DNA from: JAABPW01 sp037132275
GTDB taxonomy: Bacteria > Verrucomicrobiota > Kiritimatiellia > CAIKKV01 > CAITUY01
Direction of reading: 5' to 3'
Assembly: GCA_037132275.1 (NCBI GenBank)
Contig: JBAXPK010000049.1
Location: 1 to 17,626 of the forward strand
DNA: 17,626 nt
This document shows, one piece after another, positions 6,438 through 14,864 of the stretch; the stretch's first letter is position 1; every line of letters starts with the position of its first letter. The translations under genes and the position numbers were made by a program. Below the pieces are notes generated by a model, which worked only from the letters and a program-made list of their open reading frames with translations, was not told where the DNA came from and searched no databases.

Positions 6438-7871
6438 ATGGCCAACGAAGCCCCTGTCTCGTCCAAGGTGACGCCTGTCGAGCGCGTTCCACCGCATAGC
6501 GAGGACGCGGAGAGGGGGGTGCTGGGCGCCGTGTTGCTGGATGCAGACAAGGTCATGGACCTTTGCATCGAAAAGCAGCTGGAACCCGAATCCTTTTATA
6601 TTCCCGCCCATCGCGCCATCTTTGAGGTGATGGCGGCCATGTCCCGTGAGGGGCGTCCGCTGGATCTCCTGACGGTGGGGGAACGCCTGAAGAATACAGG
6701 CTGGCTTGACCGTATTGGCGGCCCCACTGCGTTACACCGTATCGTTGACGCCACGCCTACATCTGCCCACGCCGAGTATTACATCAACATCGTCCGGGAC
6801 AGGCATTTGCTTCGCAAGATCATTGAGACCGCCCGGGGGGCGGAGCGAAACTGCTTCGATCCGACGGTCGAAGCGAACGAAGTGCTGAACCATGTCGAGC
6901 AGGCCTTCTTTGATATCACGGCCAACCAACATGGACGGATGCGATCCTGGGAGGACATGGTCAATGAGATCATTGGTACCTTCGATAACAAGCATAAGGG
7001 GTTTCTGGGCGTACCCACCGGTTTCAAGGATCTCGACCATACGATCAAGGGCATGAAGTCCGGTAATATGATCGTTCTCGCGGCGCGTCCTTCCATGGGA
7101 AAAACGTCGCTGGCGATGAACGTGGCGGAGCATGTGGCACTGGGCAAGGGGGATGCGGAATGCCGCCCCCGTCCGGTCGGCGTGTTCAGTCTTGAAATGT
7201 CATCTCTGGATCTGGTCAAGCGCATGATTTGCTGCAAAGCCGGGGTCTCGGGGCATGACATTTCCGACGGGTTTATTTCACAGACCAACCATGGCCACTT
7301 GATTGGTGCGGCCAATCTTCTGAGTCATGCTCCCATTTTTATTGATGACAGTGCGGGACTTGATATCGTGGAACTGAGGGCGCGAGCCCGCCGGATGCGG
7401 AGCAAGCATAACGTGGAACTGATCGTCATTGACTATCTCCAGTTGCTGCGTGCCCCTGAATATTCGCGTCATGGCCGTCAAGTCGAAATCACCATGGTGT
7501 CGGCCGGGATCAAGGGTATGGCCAAGGAACTCGGGATTCCCGTGCTGGTTTTGAGTCAGCTCAGCCGCGCCCCCGAGGCGCGTGGCAACGAGGAAAAACC
7601 GAAGCTTTCGGATCTCCGCGACTCCGGCTCCATCGAGCAGGATGCCGATATTGTCATGATGCTGCGCCGGCCATGCCGTACGGCCAGTGACCCGGAACGC
7701 GACAATCGTACGCTGGCCATTGTGGAAATCGTCAAGAATCGTAACGGGCCGGCCATGCTCGAGATTCGTATGGAGTTTGAGGAGTCATTTACCCGCTTTC
7801 GTGACGCTGTGGGACATGGTGTTGACGAGGCGAGTGTACAGCCGGCATACCTGCATCAGGAGACACGATGA
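6438..7871 (+). CDS. dnaB: Replicative DNA helicase DnaB
   Basis: Hexameric 5'-3' helicase that unwinds the replication fork, 477 residues from ATG 6438. The N-terminal primase-interacting domain (about 19-120) begins PPHSEDAERGVLGAVLLDAD. The RecA-like C-domain carries Walker A ARPSMGKT (216-223), Walker B LIVIDYLQLL with D332, and the late signature LSDLRDSGSIEQDADIV. A GTG at 6414 would extend it by 8 codons into rplI; ATG 6438 is preferred because AGGA 6425-6428 is 9 nt upstream. No intein is present. Its TGA overlaps the bamA ATG (ATGA), an unusual direct link of a replication gene with an outer-membrane assembly gene. Confidence 0.96.
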   Translation: MANEAPVSSKVTPVERVPPHSEDAERGVLGAVLLDADKVMDLCIEKQLEPESFYIPAHRAIFEVMAAMSREGRPLDLLTVGERLKNTGWLDRIGGPTALHRIVDATPTSAHAEYYINIVRDRHLLRKIIETARGAERNCFDPTVEANEVLNHVEQAFFDITANQHGRMRSWEDMVNEIIGTFDNKHKGFLGVPTGFKDLDHTIKGMKSGNMIVLAARPSMGKTSLAMNVAEHVALGKGDAECRPRPVGVFSLEMSSLDLVKRMICCKAGVSGHDISDGFISQTNHGHLIGAANLLSHAPIFIDDSAGLDIVELRARARRMRSKHNVELIVIDYLQLLRAPEYSRHGRQVEITMVSAGIKGMAKELGIPVLVLSQLSRAPEARGNEEKPKLSDLRDSGSIEQDADIVMMLRRPCRTASDPERDNRTLAIVEIVKNRNGPAMLEIRMEFEESFTRFRDAVGHGVDEASVQPAYLHQETR

Positions 7872-10210
7872 ACAGACCTGTGAGCCTCATATTTAAGTTG
7901 TGCTGGGTCGTTCTTTTCATGACGCTTCCCGTATTGGCCGAACCGGTCATCAAGGTGGTGAAAATCAAGCCGCTGGGGCCAGTCCCTGTGGACGAGCAGA
8001 TGATCCGATCGTATATCGCGGTCAAGGAGGGGCAACCCCTGAACCGGGCCGAAGTCGCCAATGATGTTCGATCCCTGATGGGCTCCGGAAAGATCGCCGA
8101 TGTACGCGCCGATGTGGAGACGGTTAGTGAGGGGGTCAGCCTGGCCTATGCAATCCGGATGAAGTACAAACTGGTACTGCCCGTACATGTTACGGGTTCC
8201 AAAGAATTATCAGAAACAAAGGTTCAGGATATCCTGGGGATCAATCCCGGTGATTACATCGATGAGCCAACGGTTGCGGCCAGAATTGTTAAACTGACCG
8301 AGGAATACCGGAAAAAACTTTATGCCGGGGCCTCCATTACCCCCCTCTTGGAGCCGGTGGACGGTAAGCCGGGACAGATTCGGTTAACGATTCGAATTCG
8401 CGAAGGGGATAAGGCCCAGATCGTCAGTTATTCATTCCCGGGCCGGAAATCGATTGAAATGTCATCAATCCGGGAGGCCATGGATATCATGGCGTGGTAC
8501 AACCCGCTGAGCTGGTTTCATGATACCCCGTATAATTATGAGGAATTGAAGGCTGGTTGTGAGCGGATCCGGGCCATCTATAAAGACGCTGGTTTTCTGG
8601 ATGTGGATGTCAAGGAGCCACAAATTAAGGAAACGACCCCGGGGAATTATGTTGTCGCGGTTCCGATCCAGGAGAATCTCAAGTATTCCATCGCCCGGGT
8701 CACCATCTCGGGCGCCGCCATTTATCCTGATGCTCCTCTTCTGAAGACGGCGAATCTGAAGCCATCTGACGATGCCTCAACCTCGATCATCAATAAATCC
8801 GCCGATGCGATCCGTGACTATTATGAAAGCCGTGGATACATGGATACCTACGTCCAGCCCAAATTGGATCTTCGGGAAAAGGCTGGCGAGGTGGATGTGC
8901 GGTTCGTTGTAAATGAGGGGCGTTTGACGACGATACGTAATGTGACGATCCGAGGCAACAGCGTGACGAAGGACAAGGTTATCCGGCGTGAATTGCTGGT
9001 CTATCCCGGCGAGCAATATGACGGGGTGCGTGTCCGGACGAGTGAGAATAAACTGCGAAACCTGGGGCTTTTCTCGACCGTGAATTGCGTCAATGAACCC
9101 GGCTCTTCAACCAACAATGCGGATCTGGTTTTCAATGTTGAGGAGCAGCGGACGGGTCAGTTCATGACTGGCGTCGGTTTCTCCAGTATTGATAAACTTA
9201 TCGGGTTTGCCGAAATAAGCCAGGGCAACTTTGATATCCGGGGCAAGCCTTTTATGGGGGCGGGCGAGAAGATCAAATTACGTGCGGAATTTGGTTCCAC
9301 ACGCGAATCCTACTCGCTGTCATTTGTTGAACCCTGGTTCATGGATCGCAGGCTGGCGCTGAGCACAGATCTCTACAGCATGAAGCAGAATGACCGGGAC
9401 TACGATGTGGTGCGGCAAGGGGGCGCCATCGGGTTGGGGGTACCCCTGTGGGGGCCGAACCGGCTGGATTTCAAATACCGGTTGGAACAGGTTCAGATTA
9501 AGGATGCCGCCGACACCAATGCCTATGTGGTTGTGGATCAAAATGGCGATACCAACACGGTTTACTTTTCCGATCCCCGAAGGGTTGCCAGCTCGTTCAG
9601 CACAACCTGGACGCGCGATACTCGTGATAATTTCTTTGTTCCCACCAGCGGCTCGAAACTGTATGCGCAGGGAACTCTCATGGGGGGGCCGTTAGGGTTT
9701 GACACGGAGCTTTATGATTTGGAGGCCGGTGGGCAGTTATATTTCCCGTTGTGGTGGAGGCATGTGTTGAGCTTTCGCGCTCGCGCCGAGGTTGTGGATG
9801 TCTATGGGTCGCAAGAGGAAGTCCCGCTTTCAGAACGTTTGTTTGCCGGGGGGGCCCGTACCGTGCGGGGCTTCCGCTATCGTTGGGTGGGGCCGAAGGC
9901 TGAACGGGCCGATGGAACGCCGGATGTGCGGACTCCCGGTGGCCAAAGTCTGGCCATCGCCAACGCCGAATACACTGTTCCCGTGCCGGGCATCCCGAAA
10001 TTCAGGTTTGCGACCTTCTATGATGTCGGGAACGTGTGGTATGATCCCTACGAATTTGACTTGAGTCATTATGCCGCCGGCGCCGGTGTTGGCTTGCGGT
10101 TGGATATCCCCGGCTTTCCGATGCGGTTTGATTACGCCTGGCCGGTGAAGAAGGATGATCCGAGGTCCAGAACGGAAAACTGGAGTTTCTCAATTGGGTA
10201 TGGGTTTTAA
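7868..10210 (+). CDS. bamA: Outer membrane protein assembly factor BamA
   Basis: This 780-residue Omp85 protein inserts beta-barrel proteins into the outer membrane. Residues 1-24 form a signal peptide (hydrophobic core LCWVVLFMTLPVLA, cleavage predicted after A24). About 25-430 form a series of POTRA domains, probably five, e.g. the one containing NEGRLTTIRNVTIRGNSVTK. From ~440 the sequence becomes an alternating beta-barrel. The conserved loop-6 motif VRGF is at 666-669 (R667) in GGARTVRGFRYRW. The protein ends FSIGYGF, with the terminal Phe of the beta-signal. It overlaps dnaB by 4 bp and is followed 18 bp later by the chaperone gene skp, the common bamA-skp-lpxD order. Confidence 0.95.
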   Translation: MNRPVSLIFKLCWVVLFMTLPVLAEPVIKVVKIKPLGPVPVDEQMIRSYIAVKEGQPLNRAEVANDVRSLMGSGKIADVRADVETVSEGVSLAYAIRMKYKLVLPVHVTGSKELSETKVQDILGINPGDYIDEPTVAARIVKLTEEYRKKLYAGASITPLLEPVDGKPGQIRLTIRIREGDKAQIVSYSFPGRKSIEMSSIREAMDIMAWYNPLSWFHDTPYNYEELKAGCERIRAIYKDAGFLDVDVKEPQIKETTPGNYVVAVPIQENLKYSIARVTISGAAIYPDAPLLKTANLKPSDDASTSIINKSADAIRDYYESRGYMDTYVQPKLDLREKAGEVDVRFVVNEGRLTTIRNVTIRGNSVTKDKVIRRELLVYPGEQYDGVRVRTSENKLRNLGLFSTVNCVNEPGSSTNNADLVFNVEEQRTGQFMTGVGFSSIDKLIGFAEISQGNFDIRGKPFMGAGEKIKLRAEFGSTRESYSLSFVEPWFMDRRLALSTDLYSMKQNDRDYDVVRQGGAIGLGVPLWGPNRLDFKYRLEQVQIKDAADTNAYVVVDQNGDTNTVYFSDPRRVASSFSTTWTRDTRDNFFVPTSGSKLYAQGTLMGGPLGFDTELYDLEAGGQLYFPLWWRHVLSFRARAEVVDVYGSQEEVPLSERLFAGGARTVRGFRYRWVGPKAERADGTPDVRTPGGQSLAIANAEYTVPVPGIPKFRFATFYDVGNVWYDPYEFDLSHYAAGAGVGLRLDIPGFPMRFDYAWPVKKDDPRSRTENWSFSIGYGF

Positions 10211-10228
10211 CAAGCCAAGGATACACGT

Positions 10229-10810
10229 ATGAAAAAACGATTACTGACAGGACTAATGGTGGCGGGGTTTGTGGCGGGTGTGGCCGGCGCAGGGGAACTC
10301 AAGCTGGCCGTGGTGGATACCTCCCGGGTCCTGAAGGAGTACTACAAGACCGCGCTCGCAGAGACGCATATCCAGCAGCAGTTTGATGATATTGCGGCGG
10401 AGCGCGACAAGCTGATGGCCCAGCACAAAAAATTGAAGCAGGACTTTGAAACCCTTCGTGTCGAATCCCAGAACAACGCGCTCACCGAGGCGGCCCGGGA
10501 TAAGAAAAAAGAGCAGGCCGAGGAGGCTCTCTCGGCGGTGATTGAACTCGAAAACACCATTCGCGAAAAGGCTGCCAGCCGCAAAAAGGATCTGGAAGGG
10601 GAAGGGCGAAAAATTCAGGGCGAATTGGCCAAGTCCATCAAAGCGGCGGTTTCGGCGTGCTCCCAGAAGGGCGGCTTCACACTGGTGTTGGCCCAAGGCG
10701 GATTGCTTGCCAATGGCTTGGAATCGGTGATGTATGCCGACCCGAAGATGGATATCACGGACGAGGTGCTTAAGATTTTGAACGCAGACAAGCCTGCCGC
10801 AAAGGAGTAA
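10229..10810 (+). CDS. skp: Skp/OmpH family periplasmic chaperone
   Basis: This 193-residue protein is predicted to hold unfolded outer-membrane proteins in the periplasm for delivery to BamA. Residues 1-21 form a signal peptide (KKR, then a Gly/Ala/Val core, cleavage after VAGA). The N-terminal strand KLAVVDTSRVL is the OmpH signature. About 40-130 form a long charged coiled coil, the tentacles of Skp. The C-terminal strand region includes KGGFTLVLAQGGLL and MDITDEVLKIL. An AAGGA site at 10215-10219 serves the ATG. It is somewhat longer than E. coli Skp (161). The assignment is firm at family level. Confidence 0.9.
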   Translation: MKKRLLTGLMVAGFVAGVAGAGELKLAVVDTSRVLKEYYKTALAETHIQQQFDDIAAERDKLMAQHKKLKQDFETLRVESQNNALTEAARDKKKEQAEEALSAVIELENTIREKAASRKKDLEGEGRKIQGELAKSIKAAVSACSQKGGFTLVLAQGGLLANGLESVMYADPKMDITDEVLKILNADKPAAKE

Positions 10811-10815
10811 TCGTC

Positions 10816-11847
10816 ATGTTGCTAACCGTTGAAGACATTGCCCGGCGACTCAATGGGCACGTGCAGGGGGATGGGGCCATCGCCATCCGTAGCGTGGCGT
10901 CCCTCGGTCAGGCCACTGTCGGCGATCTGGCGTTTCTAAGCAACCCTCGTTACAATCCGGAGATGAAGAGGACCTGCGCGTCGGCGGTCCTGGTCAATGA
11001 GGAGTGGCAGGGAGAGACCGCCGCCACGCTGATTCGGGTCAAGAGTTCCGATGCTGCGTTCGCCCAAGTGGCCTTGTGGCTGGCCCGCCCGCCCATTACA
11101 TACAAGCCGGGGTTGAATCCAACGGCGGTGATTGCCCCAGATGCGAAAATCGGGCAGAATGTGACCATCGGGCCGCTTTGTGTGGTTGAGTCCGGCGCCG
11201 TCATCGGGGATGACACGGTACTGGTAGCCCAGTGCTATATTGGCCCGTTTTGTGAAGTTGGGCGGAATTGTCTGCTTTACCCCCATGCCACGCTCCGGGA
11301 ATATTGCAAGATCGGTAACCGGGTCATCCTGCATAATGGTGCGGTGATCGGCAGCGATGGGTTTGGCTATGTCAAGGAGGATGGGCATTGGAAGAAAGTG
11401 CCGCAAGTCGGGATCGTGGTACTGGGCGATGACGTGGAAATCGGGGCCAATACTACCATCGATCGGGCCCGTTTCGGGGAAACCCGGATCGGGAATGGGG
11501 CCAAGCTGGATAATTTGATTCAGGTCGCCCATAATGTCACCATTGGTGAGGATACCGCCATCGCGGCACAAGTGGGCATGTCCGGAAGTTGTCATATTGG
11601 GAGCCGGGTCCAGATGGGGGGCCAGGTTGGGGTGGCGGGGCATATCGAGGTTGGCGATGATACCATCGTCATGGCCCAATCCGGGATTTCAAAGGATGTG
11701 CCGCCCGCTTCAATTGTTCTTGGATCCCCTGCCATGCCTGTTCGCGAGGCCAAGAAACTTCATGCCCATACCATGCGATTGCCTGAATTGAAGCAGAAAG
11801 TGTCCGAACTTGAAGCGCGACTAAAGTCCATCGAGGAGAAGTCATGA
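10816..11847 (+). CDS. lpxD: UDP-3-O-(3-hydroxyacyl)glucosamine N-acyltransferase
   Basis: Third enzyme of lipid A biosynthesis: it adds a hydroxyacyl chain from acyl-ACP to the 2-amino group of the glucosamine. The N-terminal uridine-binding domain (about 1-100) includes VASLGQATVGDLAFLSNPRY. Then a left-handed beta-helix of hexapeptide repeats runs from ~105 to 300, and a C-terminal helix follows (LPELKQKVSELEARLKSIEE). H239 in IQVAHNVTIG has the same number as the catalytic His of E. coli LpxD. IGSDGFGY is also conserved. AAGGAG at the end of skp supplies the ribosome binding site. It overlaps galE by 4 bp. The fabZ and lpxA genes that often follow lpxD are absent. Confidence 0.95.
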   Translation: MLLTVEDIARRLNGHVQGDGAIAIRSVASLGQATVGDLAFLSNPRYNPEMKRTCASAVLVNEEWQGETAATLIRVKSSDAAFAQVALWLARPPITYKPGLNPTAVIAPDAKIGQNVTIGPLCVVESGAVIGDDTVLVAQCYIGPFCEVGRNCLLYPHATLREYCKIGNRVILHNGAVIGSDGFGYVKEDGHWKKVPQVGIVVLGDDVEIGANTTIDRARFGETRIGNGAKLDNLIQVAHNVTIGEDTAIAAQVGMSGSCHIGSRVQMGGQVGVAGHIEVGDDTIVMAQSGISKDVPPASIVLGSPAMPVREAKKLHAHTMRLPELKQKVSELEARLKSIEEKS

Positions 11848-12815
11848 AAGTATTATTAACCGGCGGCGCCGGGTATATCGGCAGCGTGACCACCGAGATG
11901 CTTCTGAACGAGGGACATGAGGTCATTGTGTTCGACAACCTCGAGCGCGGTCATAGGGCGGCGGTGGACAAGCGGGCGAAGTTGGTGATCGGCGACCTGC
12001 GCGATGCGGCCCAAATTCAGCGGGCGATGAAGAATGCGAAGCCGGAAGCCGTCATGCATTTTGCAGCCTATGCGCTGGTCGGGGAATCCATGACGGAACC
12101 AGGCATGTATTTTGCCAATAACACCACCGGCGCGACCAATCTGGTTGAGGCCATGGTGAAGCATGAGGTGCCCCGGATTGTCTTTTCATCCACCTGTGCC
12201 ACCTACGGCTTCCCGGATCGCATTCCGATTACCGAGGATACCCCGCAGCGCCCTGTGAATCCCTATGGCGAAGCCAAGCTGATGTTTGAGAAGGTGTTGC
12301 TCTGGTATCAAAAAATCCACGGCATCGAGCCGGTTTTTCTGCGGTATTTCAACGCCTGCGGGGCAACCGAAAAGTTTGGCGAGGACCATGATCCCGAGAC
12401 CCACCTCATTCCGAACGTCATCAAGGTGGCTCTGAAGCAGAAGCCGCATGTGAGCGTATTTGGCGACGACTATAATACGCCGGACGGCACCTGCATCCGG
12501 GATTATATCCATATTCTGGATCTGGGGCGCGCCCATATCCTGGCGCTGACAGGGAAGCAGACCGGTCCTTTCAACTTAGGGACTGGGAAAGGCTGCTCGG
12601 TACGCGAGGTAATTGATGTGGTCCGCAAGGTCACCAAGCGGGACATTCCCGAGGTGATCTCGCCCCGCCGTCCTGGAGACCCGGATCGCCTGGTGGCCTC
12701 CGCGCAGAAAGCGAAAAAGATTCTTAAGTGGGTTCCGAAATATTCAAACCTGATCGATATCGTCGAAAGCGCCTGGGCGTGGCACCAGTCACACCCGGAC
12801 GGCTATAGGAAATAA
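11844..12815 (+). CDS. galE: UDP-glucose 4-epimerase
   Basis: This 323-residue extended short-chain dehydrogenase interconverts UDP-glucose and UDP-galactose (or their N-acetyl forms), a supplier of sugars for LPS or capsule. The NAD-binding TGGAGYIGS is at 6-14, the catalytic Ser/Thr region SSTCATYG at 115-122 and the YxxxK pair Y141/K145 in NPYGEAKLMFEK. FLRYFNACGA and CIRDYIHILDL are diagnostic of GalE. Its ATG overlaps the lpxD TGA (ATGA), so coupling to the lipid A gene is likely. Substrate choice between Glc and GlcNAc cannot be decided here. Confidence 0.93.
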   Translation: MKVLLTGGAGYIGSVTTEMLLNEGHEVIVFDNLERGHRAAVDKRAKLVIGDLRDAAQIQRAMKNAKPEAVMHFAAYALVGESMTEPGMYFANNTTGATNLVEAMVKHEVPRIVFSSTCATYGFPDRIPITEDTPQRPVNPYGEAKLMFEKVLLWYQKIHGIEPVFLRYFNACGATEKFGEDHDPETHLIPNVIKVALKQKPHVSVFGDDYNTPDGTCIRDYIHILDLGRAHILALTGKQTGPFNLGTGKGCSVREVIDVVRKVTKRDIPEVISPRRPGDPDRLVASAQKAKKILKWVPKYSNLIDIVESAWAWHQSHPDGYRK

Positions 12816-12839
12816 AAACGAAAAGAGGAGTATTGATTC

Positions 12840-13862
12840 ATGAGTAAAGCAGCAGCAAAAGCCACCGAAACCACAGCCAACTCCGCCTTGAATGCGGTTC
12901 TCGCCCAGATTCAGAAAGAATTCGGCGATGGCGCCATCATGCGACTGGGGGAGGCGGAAGGGCACAAGGAAATCAGCGTGGTATCGACGGGGGCCCTTTC
13001 GTTGGATATGGCTCTTGGCGTGGGCGGCTTGCCCCGCGGCCGCGTGGTGGAGATTTTTGGCCCGGAATCTTCAGGCAAGACCACCCTGACCCTGCATGTG
13101 ATCGCGAATGCCCAGAAAACAGGAGGCTTAGCCGCTTTTATCGATACCGAGCACGCCATGGATCCGGGTTATGCGAAGAAGATCGGCGTCAATCTGGACG
13201 ATTTGCTGGTCTCACAGCCGAGTTCCGGTGAAGAGGCGCTGAGCATTTGCGAGACGCTGATTCGGAGTAATGCGTTGGATGTCATTGTCCTGGACTCTGT
13301 CGCCGCCTTGGCTCCCAAGGCTGAATTGGATGGCGAAATCGGCGATGCGCATGTCGGCTTGCAGGCGCGTTTGATGTCGCAGGCCATGCGCAAGTTAACG
13401 GCCGCCATTTCCACTTCCAAGACGCTCTGTATTTTTACGAACCAGATTCGCGAAAAGATAGGCGTCATGTTTGGGAGTCCCGAGACCACGCCCGGTGGAC
13501 GTGCCCTCAAGTTCTACGCGTCGGTGCGCTTGGATATCCGTCGTATTGCGGCAATCAAAGATCCGTCGGGCAAAGTTATGGGTAATCGTACCCGTGTGAA
13601 AGTGGTTAAAAACAAAGTGGCGCCCCCGTTTGTGGAAGCGGAGTTTGACATCCTGTTCGCCCGTGGAATCTGGTGGGATGGCTCTGTCATTGACAGCGCC
13701 ATTGAGCACGGATTAGTTGAAAAACGCGGTTCCTGGCTGTTCTATGATGGTGCCCAACTGGGGCAGGGGCGTGAAGCCGCCGCCGAGAATTTGGCCAAAG
13801 ACCCCGCATTGTCTAAGAAACTCGTCGATGGAATCAAAGCCAAGGTCAGCGCTGCCCGTTGA
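12840..13862 (+). CDS. recA: Recombinase RecA
   Basis: This 340-residue ATP-dependent strand-exchange protein also triggers LexA-type self-cleavage. Walker A GPESSGKT is at 74-81. The core IDTEHAMDPGYAKKIGV, the Walker B region DVIVLDSVAALAPKAEL, and the loop region FTNQIREKIGVMFGSPETTPGGRALKFYAS are all conserved. The C-terminus is basic (KAKVSAAR) and lacks the strongly acidic tail seen in E. coli RecA. GAGGAG precedes the ATG. Only 24 bp separate it from galE and contain no promoter or SOS box that I can recognise, so it is probably read through from upstream or from a promoter inside galE. Confidence 0.97.
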   Translation: MSKAAAKATETTANSALNAVLAQIQKEFGDGAIMRLGEAEGHKEISVVSTGALSLDMALGVGGLPRGRVVEIFGPESSGKTTLTLHVIANAQKTGGLAAFIDTEHAMDPGYAKKIGVNLDDLLVSQPSSGEEALSICETLIRSNALDVIVLDSVAALAPKAELDGEIGDAHVGLQARLMSQAMRKLTAAISTSKTLCIFTNQIREKIGVMFGSPETTPGGRALKFYASVRLDIRRIAAIKDPSGKVMGNRTRVKVVKNKVAPPFVEAEFDILFARGIWWDGSVIDSAIEHGLVEKRGSWLFYDGAQLGQGREAAAENLAKDPALSKKLVDGIKAKVSAAR

Positions 13863-13872
13863 TAGGGGTTAT

Positions 13873-14220
13873 ATGGCCCTATTAGCATCATATTCTGATC
13901 CGGCGGATGCCGCCCTGGCGCTGAATGCGCTTCAACTTGGGCGGATCCCGCTGGAAAGTCGCACGGTGGATCAAGAGGGACTTGAATTCGTCGAGATCCA
14001 CGTTTCCGACGAGATGTTCGACCGTGCCTGTGAGGTCATTGAGAAACATGACGCCGAACTGATGGAAGCCCGCCAGAAAGAATCACACCAGCGAACCGGC
14101 TGTCCCTCCTGCGGGGCGCCCGAACTACAACGTCGCGAGGACATCGACTGCAGCGGCTCCATTACCGGCATCAGTTACGTGATGGAATGCAAAACATGCG
14201 GTAAGCTCTTCCCGCGGTAA
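13873..14220 (+). CDS. DUF2007-like protein with C-terminal zinc ribbon
   Basis: This 115-residue protein has an N-terminal part (1-60: LLASYSDPADAALALNALQL, then VEIHVSDEMFDRACEVIEKHD) resembling the ferredoxin-like DUF2007 'putative signal transducing' fold. A C-terminal zinc ribbon follows, with C77/C80 (CPSCG) and C106/C109 (CKTCG). The frame is open upstream into recA, but ATG 13873, 10 bp after the recA stop and 4 nt after AGGGG (13864-13868), gives a protein starting at the domain boundary. No membrane segment is present. The function is unknown; position suggests co-transcription with recA. The domain identification is from pattern recognition and should be regarded as probable. Confidence 0.8.
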   Translation: MALLASYSDPADAALALNALQLGRIPLESRTVDQEGLEFVEIHVSDEMFDRACEVIEKHDAELMEARQKESHQRTGCPSCGAPELQRREDIDCSGSITGISYVMECKTCGKLFPR

Positions 14221-14250
14221 AAAAGCCCCGTAGGCGCACCCATGCGGGTC
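14219..14250. terminator. Weak bidirectional terminator between convergent genes
   Basis: On the plus strand, CCCGTA (14227-14232) can pair with TGCGGG (14243-14248) using one T-G wobble, or ACCC with GGGT in a smaller hairpin, followed by TCTTTCTC. On the minus strand the CCCG/CGGG stem is followed by GC and six Ts (A-run 14219-14224, overlapping the zinc-ribbon stop codon). It sits exactly between converging genes, which supports a shared terminator. The stems are short. Confidence 0.45.
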
Positions 14251-14254
14251 TTTC

Positions 14255-14542
14255 TCAGCCATAATGTGCTGGCGGTTCCGCCACCTTCAACTCGGGAGAC
14301 TTACTTGCGGTGATTCCGGTTGCGTATAGAAAATCAGGGGACATGTCGGACCCATTATCCCAAACTACGGTATCAAGATCAGGGTTGAGATGGGCGGAGC
14401 GGAAAAGCTTCAAATCCTTCAATGGCAGGAACATTTCCCCTTCAAGATGATCCGCCAGATCGACGATTTTGACACTGCCATCTTCAAAACTTACCCGTAA
14501 TTTGTAATCCGCTTCACAACAAACGCTTGTTACGAAATGCAT
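14255..14542 (-). CDS. DUF2442 domain protein
   Basis: This small protein of 95 residues from the third of three consecutive ATGs resembles the DUF2442 family. The features are the opening VTSVCCEADYKLRVSFEDGS, then VDLADHLEGEMFLPLKDLKLF and the end WDNGSDMSPDFLYA. Starts at 14548, 14545 and 14542 are possible. An AGGAG at 14549-14553 directly abuts the first but is 6 nt from the third, which is therefore chosen. The gene lies immediately downstream of a DUF4160 gene, whose stop codon overlaps this ribosome binding site. DUF2442 and DUF4160 genes are often found side by side. Biochemical function is not established; an antitoxin-like role is only a hypothesis. Confidence 0.85.
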   Translation of the reverse strand: MHFVTSVCCEADYKLRVSFEDGSVKIVDLADHLEGEMFLPLKDLKLFRSAHLNPDLDTVVWDNGSDMSPDFLYATGITASKSPELKVAEPPAHYG

Positions 14543-14548
14543 CATCAT

Positions 14549-14553
14549 CTCCT
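14549..14553 (-). promoter_or_regulatory. Ribosome binding site choosing among three ATGs of the DUF2442 gene
   Basis: AGGAG on the minus strand overlaps the TAG stop of the DUF4160 gene and is followed at once by ATGATGATG. Spacing to the three ATGs is 0, 3 and 6 nt, so the third is the best placed. Reinitiation after DUF4160 translation is likely. Confidence 0.5.
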
Positions 14554-14812
14554 ATGCCAGCGGGATAACCGGCTTGAGTGGCTTGCTGGCCATGGCCAGA
14601 TTCCAATCCTCCAATAAGGCTTCGCGATGCAGAAATGCCCATTCCAGAACCAAAGCGGTCACCCGAGGTGGCAATGAGCCTTCCAATAACCTCAGTTCAA
14701 TAATAGCAAAAGCGGCACGATGGGCGCCATATTTTGCGTGAAAATGTGGCACTCCATGATCCTTCCAGTAAATTGCGATGACGATTCCGAAAAAACGGCT
14801 TATTTCAGGCAC
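14552..14812 (-). CDS. DUF4160 domain protein
   Basis: This 86-residue protein has the DUF4160 hallmarks: an N-terminal ISRFFGIVIAIYWKDHGVPH and FHAKYGAHRAAFAI, with two histidines close together (HGVPHFHAKYG), then RVTALVLEWAFLHREALLEDWNLA. It begins with GTG at 14812, which is 8 nt after a GGGAGG site. The conserved DHGxPHFHA cluster could be a catalytic or metal-binding site, but no activity is established. It is translated immediately before DUF2442, forming a two-gene operon that looks like a toxin-antitoxin or other compact accessory module (inference). Confidence 0.85.
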   Translation of the reverse strand: MPEISRFFGIVIAIYWKDHGVPHFHAKYGAHRAAFAIIELRLLEGSLPPRVTALVLEWAFLHREALLEDWNLAMASKPLKPVIPLA

Positions 14813-14864
14813 CTGTTAAACCTCCCAGTATTTTCACTGGAATGCATGCTGACATAGAAGCCGT

